Notes under the pieces: model-generated
What the model was told of the DNA's origin: nothing
Databases searched by the model: none
Seen by the model: only the letters and a program-made list of their open reading frames with translations
Translations under genes and position numbers: made by a program
Shown here: piece by piece, positions 1 to 5,062 of the stretch
How positions within the stretch are numbered: position 1 is the first letter of the stretch
How the letters are laid out: each line of letters starts with the position of its first letter
NCBI GenBank assembly: GCA_021799935.1
Contig: JAJYZM010000107.1
Span: 1-5,062 of the forward strand
Direction: 5' to 3'
DNA: 5,062 nt
From: a bacterium
GTDB lineage: Bacteria; SZUA-79; Acidulodesulfobacterales; Acidulodesulfobacteraceae

Positions 1-945
1 GATAAAGGAAGAGTCAACGAAATTAAAATGACGGATTTCTTTAATGGGCAGGAGCCGCTTACAAGAGGTATTACCTATGAACTCCTTAATCCAGAGAAAA
101 ACCCTAAAGGCGGATTAATGTGGCCGGTAATGTCCAAAGAAGAAGCCGTGTTTCAGGACGACGAGGCAGTTTTAAGAGGGAAATGGATAATGTATAAAGA
201 AGGCGAAAATTACCCCGAATCGGATAAAAGATTCCCAACGCCATCCGGCAAAATTGAATTGGCATCCGAAGCTTTAGAAAAAATAGGCTGGTATAAAGTT
301 CCTACGCAGGTAGAAGGTTCCGAATCCCCTATGGGCAACTTCGAAAGAGCGAAGAAATATCCGTTAGTCTTAAATACTACCAGAATAGCGCAGTCTTTTC
401 ATGAAGGCGGGCATTGGTGGCCTTGGAACGACGAACTAGAACCTGACCGGAATATAGAAATAAATCCGAATACTGCCGCCGTTATGGGAATAGAAGACGG
501 AGATATGGTTATCGTAGAAAACGACAGGGGCTGGGTAGAAGGTCCGGCATGGGTAACGGAAATGGTTCCGGAAGATGGGATATGGGCAAACTTCGGATTC
601 GACAGGTATCAGCCGTTTCATCCTTACGAGTCCATTAATACCGTAATAGACGATATAATAAAAGACCCCGTTTACGGACAGATACAGTTTAAGGCCGTTC
701 TTTGCAGGGTTTATAGAAAAGGCGATACCGACCCTGAAGCTACCGTCAAGAACACTTTGGAATTTTTACAGAAAAAATTTCCGGAAGTCTGGGACCCGAA
801 ACATCAGGATAAAAACGTTATCGTCGGAAAATGGAAAGACCACTGGAAAGAATATCACGAATTGAGCATCGGATGGAAAAAGCTCGTTAATTTTAAAGAG
901 CCCGTGGAATGCACGCCCGACTCATGCGACGTGCGTAAGTATTAA
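1..945 (+). CDS. Molybdopterin-dependent oxidoreductase, catalytic subunit (DMSO reductase family), 3' part
   Basis: The frame is open from base 1, so this is the C-terminal 314 residues of a larger gene and the ATG at 28 is internal. The visible part has the family's typical end: an FPTPSGKIEL motif (bases 229-258), then the molybdopterin-dinucleotide-binding barrel at about bases 355-715, starting at YPLVLNTTR and including FHEGGHWW, the EINPNTAAVMGIEDGDMV stretch and a following RGW turn. The N-terminal iron-sulfur motif and the metal-ligand residue lie upstream, so neither the substrate nor a Tat signal can be judged. Beyond the barrel is a charged tail of about 75 residues rich in Trp and Lys, ending in CTPDSCDVRKY, which I cannot place in a known family. 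The next gene, 33 bases on, is the matching four-cluster electron-transfer subunit, as in polysulfide, thiosulfate, tetrathionate and DMSO reductases. The family is secure; the substrate is unknown. Confidence 0.93.
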   Translation, partial: DKGRVNEIKMTDFFNGQEPLTRGITYELLNPEKNPKGGLMWPVMSKEEAVFQDDEAVLRGKWIMYKEGENYPESDKRFPTPSGKIELASEALEKIGWYKVPTQVEGSESPMGNFERAKKYPLVLNTTRIAQSFHEGGHWWPWNDELEPDRNIEINPNTAAVMGIEDGDMVIVENDRGWVEGPAWVTEMVPEDGIWANFGFDRYQPFHPYESINTVIDDIIKDPVYGQIQFKAVLCRVYRKGDTDPEATVKNTLEFLQKKFPEVWDPKHQDKNVIVGKWKDHWKEYHELSIGWKKLVNFKEPVECTPDSCDVRKY

Positions 946-966
946 ACGAATATAACTATAAAAAAT

Positions 967-971
967 AGGAG
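967..971 (+). promoter_or_regulatory. Ribosome binding site (AGGAG) for the iron-sulfur subunit
   Basis: AGGAG sits 7 bases before the ATG at 979. It supports that start over the in-frame Met31 codon at 1069, which has no purine-rich site ahead of it, so the roughly 30-residue leader before the first cluster is probably translated. Confidence 0.8.
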
Positions 972-978
972 CGAAAAT

Positions 979-1632
979 ATGTCTTCCGAATACGGATTCG
1001 ATAGATTTCATTTAGGGGAGGAAAGGGCATCGCGCGTTACTCTAAAATCATCCACTCCAAAATATTCAATGAAGGTAAATATAGACAGATGCATAGGTTG
1101 TATGTCATGTGAAATATCCTGCAAAAAAGAGCACAACCTCCCAGTCGGACCCCGCAGGATGAGAGTAATACAGGTTGGCCCTTATTTTATTAAAAAAGGG
1201 CAGTTGAAAACCGTTTATCTCCCGATGAACTGTTTTCACTGCGATGATGCCGCCTGCGTAAAAGCCTGCCCTACAGGTTCTATGCAAAAAAGGGCGGACG
1301 GTATAGTTTTTAACGACCCAAATACCTGTATCGGGTGTAAATCATGCATACATGCCTGCCCTTTCGGCTCTCCCCAGTTTAACGAGGCAACGGGAAAAGT
1401 GACGAAATGCGACTATTGCAAGCACAGGGTCGATGAAGGACTTCTGCCTGCATGCGTTACACTTTGTTCGACGGATGCGCTCTGGTTCGGAAATATAAAC
1501 AGAATATCCACTATCGATAGGGAGAAAACGGCCAGAAAATTAACGGAGCATCTCTTCGGGTTTATTGCTCCCCATGCGCCGATGGGAACTTCTTCCACTA
1601 ACGATACGGATAATCCTGTTAAAGTCGGTTGA
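979..1632 (+). CDS. Four-cluster [4Fe-4S] ferredoxin-type electron-transfer subunit of the molybdopterin oxidoreductase
   Basis: This 217-residue protein should pass electrons to or from the catalytic subunit encoded just upstream. It has sixteen cysteines in four groups: CIGCMSCEISC at residues 38-48, CFHCDDAACVKACP at 85-98, CIGCKSCIHACP at 117-128, and C144/C147 paired with C159/C163. This is the layout of the DmsB, PsrB, PhsB, NrfC and TtrB family. Known members bind four clusters by pairing motif 1 with 4 and 2 with 3. There is no signal peptide or membrane segment; known partners of this type usually travel folded with the catalytic subunit or stay in the cytoplasm. About 30 residues precede the first cluster, longer than in many relatives, and the last 40 residues are a low-complexity, Ser/Thr/Asn-containing tail. 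No membrane-anchor gene (NrfD, PsrC or DmsC type) follows, which is unusual for a membrane-linked reductase unless the anchor lies upstream. Confidence 0.95.
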   Translation: MSSEYGFDRFHLGEERASRVTLKSSTPKYSMKVNIDRCIGCMSCEISCKKEHNLPVGPRRMRVIQVGPYFIKKGQLKTVYLPMNCFHCDDAACVKACPTGSMQKRADGIVFNDPNTCIGCKSCIHACPFGSPQFNEATGKVTKCDYCKHRVDEGLLPACVTLCSTDALWFGNINRISTIDREKTARKLTEHLFGFIAPHAPMGTSSTNDTDNPVKVG

Positions 1633-1663
1633 TTTTTATCATATAGCGAATTTAAAAAAATAC

Positions 1664-1668
1664 GGAGG
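1664..1668 (+). promoter_or_regulatory. Ribosome binding site (GGAGG) for the 81-residue protein
   Basis: A perfect GGAGG lies 7 bases before the ATG at 1676. It fixes the start there; the same frame is open back to an ATG at 1565, but that ATG lies inside the iron-sulfur gene with no comparable site. Confidence 0.85.
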
Positions 1669-1675
1669 TTTGTTT

Positions 1676-1921
1676 ATGGCAGATATATTAGCCGCAGGAA
1701 CCGTTTATAATGCACCTATAAGGGTCGAATATATAAACGGGGATTTCGATAAGGCGGAAGAAATTCTTAAAAAAGCGGATATCCACATTTTAGGCAGGAA
1801 CGTGGCGAGCGTTACGCCTTATCATGCTACGATATTCGTTAGTCTTGGAGATGAAGGCAAGGCTTTAAATTTGATTAAGAAATCGGGCATTAAGACATAT
1901 CCGGTAGAACCCTACTTCTAA
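1676..1921 (+). CDS. Small ACT-like domain protein (81 aa), function unknown
   Basis: I do not recognise this as a named family. The order of predicted elements looks like a single ACT or related ferredoxin-like fold (beta-alpha-beta-beta-alpha-beta): a strand at APIRVEYI (residues 13-20), a helix at FDKAEEILKKA (24-34), strands at DIHILG and HATIFVSL, a second helix at GKALNLIKKSG (61-71), and a last strand at IKTYPVE. The pair of a helix ending in a short hydrophobic strand (ADIHI) and a final KALNLIKKSGIK segment resembles ACT domains that bind amino acids or other small ligands. No cysteines or signal peptide are present. It lies 43 bases after the iron-sulfur gene and its stop codon is 1 base before the moeA start, so it is surely co-expressed with both. 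A role as a small regulator, chaperone or accessory subunit of the oxidoreductase is possible but unproven. That the gene is real is well supported by its ribosome site and tight packing. Confidence 0.85.
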   Translation: MADILAAGTVYNAPIRVEYINGDFDKAEEILKKADIHILGRNVASVTPYHATIFVSLGDEGKALNLIKKSGIKTYPVEPYF

Positions 1922-1922
1922 T

Positions 1923-3209
1923 ATGAGCGATAAAACAGCGGGGAGTTTGTTGGAAACAGCCGAGGCGAATATTAAAAAAATAATCGCCTCGGAAAAAATA
2001 CCCGCAGAGGATTGTATAGGCAGGATTATATCGGAAGATATAATCCCAGCAACCGACATACCCCCTTTTACAAGGTCTGCTGTGGACGGATTTGCATTAA
2101 TGTTTTCCGACTTTTTCGAAAAAAAAATAGAAACGTTTAAAGTTAAAAGCCAAATTACCGCAGGTTATTCAAATGAAATCGCTCCTTTGAGTTCGGGAGA
2201 AGCCGCTTTCGTAACTACCGGTGCCCCTATACCGCCCAATGCAGACAGCGTCGTATTAATAGAAAATGCCGAAGAATATTCGGGCGGACAAATGGTATAT
2301 AAAAAACCTGTAGAAAAAGGTTCTTATATATCGCCGGTAGGAGACGACGTCAAAGCGGGCGAAATTTTGTTTCAAAAGGGACACAGGATAAGATTTTGCG
2401 ATATTGCCGCTTTATCCGGAATCGGTTTAAATTCGGTGCCGGTATATAGAAAGCCGGTAATAGGAATATTATCCGGCGGAAACGAATTAACTTCGCCCGG
2501 GGAAAGACTTAGCGCCAACAAAATTTACGATATAAATACGACCGCGCTTAAATCTTTAGTGAAAGACGCCGGAGGAATTCCTGAAATTATAGGAATAGTG
2601 GAGGATAAGCTGGAAAAATTGGTCGAAATTTTAAAAACGGCGGACGAGTCCGGTAAATACGACCTGCTAATTTCTACAGGCGGAACTGGGGCTAGTTTTC
2701 TGGTTTTAGAAAATAAAGAGATTACCAATTTTTACGATTTAGTCCCTTCGGCCATAGAAAAGACCGGCAGATTATTGTTTCACGGGGTAAAGCTCATTCC
2801 CGGAAAACCGACTTCTTTTGGAGTTTTAAACGGAGGAACTCCGATATTTGCGCTTGCGGGGTGGCCGTATTCCGTCCTGATAACTTTCGACCTTTTTGTG
2901 AGGCCGTCTATACAGAAAATGACGAATTCCAAAAATGTATATAAAAGATATCCGACGGTTCAGGCGGTTTTAAAACATGATGTTTCAAAAGAAGAAGGTA
3001 CAAGGAAATATTTTCAGGTAAAACTGACAAAAGAAAACGGTTTTCTGTACGCATCGGTAATACCGGCGCCTAAGCCTCCTTCCGCCGCAAGGTCTTTAAG
3101 TCCTATGATACAGGCGGACGGCAGTTTTGTTATGGAAGAGAAAGTCTCGGCCATAGAGGCCGGGAGTATTATATCGGTTACTTTAAACGACCATGAGATT
3201 TTATATTAA
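1923..3209 (+). CDS. moeA: MoeA-like molybdopterin molybdenumtransferase (divergent)
   Basis: MoeA inserts molybdate (or tungstate in some paralogues) into adenylylated molybdopterin in the cytoplasm. The 428-residue length is normal for the family. Motifs in order: PPFTRSAVDGFA at residues 47-58, TGAPIPPNAD at 99-108, GDDVKAGE at 140-147, SGGNEL at 184-189, IYDIN at 201-205, STGGTGAS at 251-258, PGKP at 293-296, and LFVRP at 324-328. Asp55, Thr99, Asp142 and Glu188 match residues known to matter in E. coli MoeA (D59, T100, D142, E188). Two sites are odd. The usual SGGVSVG-then-Asp loop is replaced by a MogA-like TGGTG followed by an uncharged stretch, and the near-invariant GLPGNP is ALAGWP at 310-315, losing the first Pro and the Asn. 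It starts 1 base after the stop of the upstream small gene and has no strong ribosome site of its own, so translational coupling is likely. It may be a paralogue dedicated to this enzyme; a catalytically changed protein cannot be excluded. Confidence 0.9.
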   Translation: MSDKTAGSLLETAEANIKKIIASEKIPAEDCIGRIISEDIIPATDIPPFTRSAVDGFALMFSDFFEKKIETFKVKSQITAGYSNEIAPLSSGEAAFVTTGAPIPPNADSVVLIENAEEYSGGQMVYKKPVEKGSYISPVGDDVKAGEILFQKGHRIRFCDIAALSGIGLNSVPVYRKPVIGILSGGNELTSPGERLSANKIYDINTTALKSLVKDAGGIPEIIGIVEDKLEKLVEILKTADESGKYDLLISTGGTGASFLVLENKEITNFYDLVPSAIEKTGRLLFHGVKLIPGKPTSFGVLNGGTPIFALAGWPYSVLITFDLFVRPSIQKMTNSKNVYKRYPTVQAVLKHDVSKEEGTRKYFQVKLTKENGFLYASVIPAPKPPSAARSLSPMIQADGSFVMEEKVSAIEAGSIISVTLNDHEILY

Positions 3210-3251
3210 TTGCTTATTTAAATTTGACTTATAATTTTAAAAAAGGATATT

Positions 3252-3256
3252 AAAGG
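3252..3256 (+). promoter_or_regulatory. Ribosome binding site (AAAGG) for the radical SAM gene
   Basis: AAAGG lies 7 bases before the ATG at 3264 in an otherwise AT-rich gap of 54 bases, the longest in the window. It supports that start over the in-frame Met8 codon. Confidence 0.6.
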
Positions 3257-3263
3257 TTTTTAG

Positions 3264-4109
3264 ATGAAGCCGTATTTATTTAAGATGTTTTACGATAAGG
3301 AATATGAATTTAACCGCGGAAGATTTGAATTTAAAATTCCGTCCTTAAGAGTATCTTTAATAAGCAGATGTAACGAGCGCTGTTTTTACTGCCATAATGA
3401 AGGAGTTTCAAAAAAAATGCCTTCAGTTATTCAGACGGGAGACATAATAAATACAATATATTTATTAAGGGAATTCGGCCTTAAAAAAGTAAAATTTACT
3501 GGCGGAGAACCTCTATTATTTAAAGACTTAAAAAATCTTTTGTATAAAATCAAACACATTGCCGACGTAGAACTTTTTATCACTACCAACGGCACGCTGA
3601 TTAAAAAAAGAATAAAAGATTTAAGCCCTAATATAATAAACAAAGTCTCGGTCAGCCTGGATACTTTAGACTCAGACATTTATAAATATATAACAGGCAA
3701 AAATCTCTTCGGAGAAGTTATCTCCGGACTTAATATGCTTAAAAAAAACGGATATAACGTAGAAATAAACAATCTTTTATTAAAAGGTTTAAACTCAAGC
3801 AAAAAATGTTTGAAAAATATAATAGATTACTGTGCGGAGAACGGGTTTGATTTGCAGTTTATAGAAATGTCCGATAAAACGGCCAAGCCTTTTTATTTAA
3901 AGTATCATATCGACCCATATAAAATATTGCAAAGAAGCGGTTTTGATTTTAAGAAAGATAAATCGAACGACAGGCAGTTTTTTAAAATAAAAGGGTCTAA
4001 AATTACTTTATGCAAGAATGTGAGCGATGTTAGCAAATCTTCCGGAGAAAGGTGCGGCGGCTTGAGGCTGTTGCCCAACGGCGTTCTTAAAAATTTTATT
4101 TACCAATAA
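3264..4109 (+). CDS. MoaA-like radical SAM protein with shortened, altered C-terminus
   Basis: MoaA (GTP 3',8-cyclase) starts molybdopterin synthesis from GTP using two [4Fe-4S] clusters. This 281-residue protein has the radical SAM motif CNERCFYC (C36, C40, C43), preceded by LRVSLISR as in MoaA, the SAM-binding TGGEPL at residues 79-84, a TTNGT strand (107-111) and VSLDTLD at 130-136. The MoaA-type C-terminal region is recognisable as RCGGLRLLPNGVLK (263-276), but of the three second-cluster cysteines (CxxC then C after about 13) only Cys264 is in place. The first position is Gly261 and the third is replaced in LKNFIYQ. Cys250 is an extra cysteine upstream. Of the GTP-contacting arginine pair RxR, the first is Gly266 and the second Arg268 is kept. 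The protein stops where MoaA runs on for about 45 residues to its GG tail; typical MoaA is near 330 residues. The CxxxCxxC spacing excludes a typical QueE. It is probably a MoaA paralogue with a different substrate or product, or a decayed copy, though the clean frame argues against decay. Confidence 0.85.
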   Translation: MKPYLFKMFYDKEYEFNRGRFEFKIPSLRVSLISRCNERCFYCHNEGVSKKMPSVIQTGDIINTIYLLREFGLKKVKFTGGEPLLFKDLKNLLYKIKHIADVELFITTNGTLIKKRIKDLSPNIINKVSVSLDTLDSDIYKYITGKNLFGEVISGLNMLKKNGYNVEINNLLLKGLNSSKKCLKNIIDYCAENGFDLQFIEMSDKTAKPFYLKYHIDPYKILQRSGFDFKKDKSNDRQFFKIKGSKITLCKNVSDVSKSSGERCGGLRLLPNGVLKNFIYQ

Positions 4110-4114
4110 CATCG

Positions 4115-4119
4115 AAAGG
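4115..4119 (+). promoter_or_regulatory. Weak, distant ribosome binding site (AAAGG) for the pterin-synthase-like gene
   Basis: AAAGG lies 14 bases before the ATG at 4134, farther than the usual 5-9. No start codon at a better distance is in frame, so 4134 is kept. Expression may be low or coupled to the preceding gene, which ends 24 bases upstream. Confidence 0.4.
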
Positions 4120-4133
4120 TTAATTATTACACT

Positions 4134-4622
4134 ATGATAGTAGAGCTTATAGGCAAAGAAGCCGGTTTAACTTTTGAATGCATGCATATAGTGCCGGGTA
4201 GAGGCGACTGCTCGCGGATACATCCACATTTTCATTATGTCGACGTTCTGGTTGACGGGGAGTTCGACGACAAGAGAAGGATAGTCCACTTATACAATTT
4301 AAAGGCTGTAATCAAAAGAATATGTTCTTTGTTTGAAGATAAAATTTTATTGGCGGACTATCCGGAAATCGTCCAGAGAGTTATGGAAGAAGATTTGCAT
4401 TACAGGATAGAGATAAACAACAAGCTGTATATTATACCTAAAGCCGATATTTTTAAAATAAAAAGTCCTTCTCTCAACATAGAAGACCTTACGGTTTATT
4501 TTGCAAACGAACTTGCATTAGATTTAAAAAATAAAGAAATGTTCAATCCGTTAAACTATTTTGAGGTTACCCTAAGCGAAGGACACGGCCAGAGAGGAAA
4601 AATCAGAATAGAATTGAAATAA
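4134..4622 (+). CDS. 6-pyruvoyl-tetrahydropterin synthase / QueD-like protein
   Basis: The family turns dihydroneopterin triphosphate into 6-pyruvoyl- or 6-carboxy-tetrahydropterin using a zinc ion held by three histidines. In this 162-residue protein LTFECMH (12-18) supplies the first histidine and CSRIHPHFHYVDV (26-38) gives the catalytic-type Cys26 plus His30 and His32, the same CxxxHxH spacing as E. coli QueD (C27, H31, H33). The usual Gly between the histidines is Pro31. The segment IVHLYNLK (50-57) matches the IDFxxLK strand and helix of QueD but with Asp changed to His. The following LDHHYLN motif, which carries the catalytic Asp-His pair, reads FEDKILL (67-73), so that pair is missing. 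A C-terminal Glu in VTLSEG (145-150) fits the pterin-anchoring glutamate. The protein is about 40 residues longer than QueD, with the extra length around residues 76-112. It sits between a MoaA-like gene and mobA. Fold assignment is good; normal QueD or PTPS activity is doubtful. Confidence 0.8.
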   Translation: MIVELIGKEAGLTFECMHIVPGRGDCSRIHPHFHYVDVLVDGEFDDKRRIVHLYNLKAVIKRICSLFEDKILLADYPEIVQRVMEEDLHYRIEINNKLYIIPKADIFKIKSPSLNIEDLTVYFANELALDLKNKEMFNPLNYFEVTLSEGHGQRGKIRIELK

Positions 4623-4628
4623 CGATAA

Positions 4629-5062
4629 ATGAGCGATATAAGTTCTATAATACTTGCAGGCGGGGAGTCTAAGAGATTCGGAGAGGATAAGGCTTTTTTT
4701 AAATTCAAAGGAAAATCATTTCTGGAAAGGTCTCTCGACGCGGCAACGGAAATAAGCAGAGATATTGTAATCTGCGTCAGGAGAGAAGATAAGATAAAAG
4801 ACTGTCTTGTCGAAGCTAAAAAAGTTGCAAAAAAAAGAGCGGAAGCGGGAAAATTAAGTTTAATTCCGCAGATAATCGCAGACGATAAAGATTGCGGATT
4901 CAAAGGCCCTTTAAAAGGGATTTACAGTTCTATTAAAATATTAAAAGGAAGATTGACGCTTATTATGGAGTGCGATGCCCCTTTTTTTAATTTTGACGCG
5001 GCAATGGAGTTGATAAAAAAATTGGAATCGGAAAAAGTTAACGCCGTCGTCCCCCTATGGCC
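4629..5062 (+). CDS. mobA: MobA, molybdenum cofactor guanylyltransferase (5' part)
   Basis: MobA joins GMP from GTP to molybdopterin to give the guanine dinucleotide cofactor used by DMSO-reductase-family enzymes such as the one encoded at the start of this window. The frame runs open from the ATG at 4629 to the window edge, giving 144 residues of a protein usually near 200. The nucleotide-binding signature ILAGGESKRFGEDKA (residues 8-22) matches the family LAGGxSxRxGxDKA. GPLKGIY follows near residue 98, then MECDAPFF near residue 116, which is the metal-binding CD(x)P motif, and VVPLW at the edge matches the conserved VVP strand. A Lys-rich stretch between about residues 60 and 80 looks like a modest insertion. 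The start is 6 bases after the preceding stop with only a weak ribosome site (GAAATAACG region), suggesting translational coupling. The gene was recognised by translating the frame directly. Confidence 0.92.
   Translation, partial: MSDISSIILAGGESKRFGEDKAFFKFKGKSFLERSLDAATEISRDIVICVRREDKIKDCLVEAKKVAKKRAEAGKLSLIPQIIADDKDCGFKGPLKGIYSSIKILKGRLTLIMECDAPFFNFDAAMELIKKLESEKVNAVVPLW

Noticed and set aside
1565..1675. N-terminal extension of the 81-residue protein back to an ATG at 1565
   Set aside because: The extension lies mostly inside the iron-sulfur gene, has no ribosome site, and the ATG at 1676 has a perfect GGAGG at ideal distance.
3210..3235. Possible promoter in the gap before the radical SAM gene (TTGCTT and TATAAT)
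   Set aside because: The spacing is only 14 bases, and the closer TTGACT at 3224-3229 directly abuts TATAAT. AT-rich gaps give such matches by chance, so an internal promoter is possible but not supported.
3219..3238. Small inverted repeat AAATT / AATTT in the same gap
   Set aside because: The stem is five A-T pairs with no G-C content and no following T-run, so it is not a credible terminator.
3264..4109. Radical SAM gene as QueE, partner of the QueD-like gene
   Set aside because: QueE typically has a CX14CX2C motif and is shorter; this protein has CxxxCxxC and a recognisable MoaA-type C-terminal CGGLRL segment.
4086..4133. Frameshift truncating a normal MoaA
   Set aside because: Only 24 bases separate the stop from the next gene, too few for the missing tail of about 45 residues, and the cysteine and Arg losses lie before the stop.
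4556..4903. Minus-strand open frame of 115 codons over the end of the pterin-synthase-like gene and the start of mobA
   Set aside because: The plus strand here encodes clear MobA motifs, and the reverse frame is a Ser/Leu-rich shadow with no recognisable domain.

Overview
The window is a gene-dense, entirely plus-strand segment of about 40% GC (estimated by eye). It reads as one operon-like block: a molybdopterin-dependent redox enzyme followed by genes for making and loading its cofactor. Purine-rich Shine-Dalgarno sites (AGGAG, GGAGG) and very short gaps point to a bacterium. The enzyme type suggests an anaerobe that respires with a DMSO-reductase-family molybdenum or tungsten enzyme. The lineage cannot be fixed from sequence reading alone; a sulfur-cycling or deltaproteobacterial-type anaerobe would fit, but that is a guess.

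Layout. Bases 1-945 hold the C-terminal 314 residues of a molybdopterin oxidoreductase catalytic subunit; its start lies upstream. Bases 979-1632 encode its electron-transfer partner, with sixteen cysteines in four [4Fe-4S] motifs. Bases 1676-1921 encode an 81-residue protein that looks like a lone ACT-type ferredoxin fold. Bases 1923-3209 encode a divergent MoeA. After a 54-base gap, 3264-4109 encodes a MoaA-like radical SAM protein with a shortened and altered C-terminus. Bases 4134-4622 encode a 6-pyruvoyl-tetrahydropterin synthase/QueD-like protein. Bases 4629-5062 are the start of MobA, cut by the window edge.

How they may work together. MoeA inserts molybdenum or tungsten into molybdopterin, MobA adds GMP to make the dinucleotide cofactor, and the oxidoreductase uses it. 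The two genes between them do not fit the textbook pathway. The MoaA-like protein lacks part of the second iron-sulfur site and the C-terminal tail that canonical GTP 3',8-cyclase needs. The pterin-synthase-like protein keeps the zinc ligands and the CxxxH cysteine but lacks the usual Asp-His pair. With a divergent MoeA beside them, this is the most unusual part of the window: possibly a dedicated, non-standard pterin or metal-cofactor branch serving the upstream enzyme. That is inference; the sequence shows only the gene order and the residue changes.

No RNA genes, mobile elements, CRISPR arrays, long repeats or convincing terminators were seen. No stretch longer than 54 bases lacks a gene.
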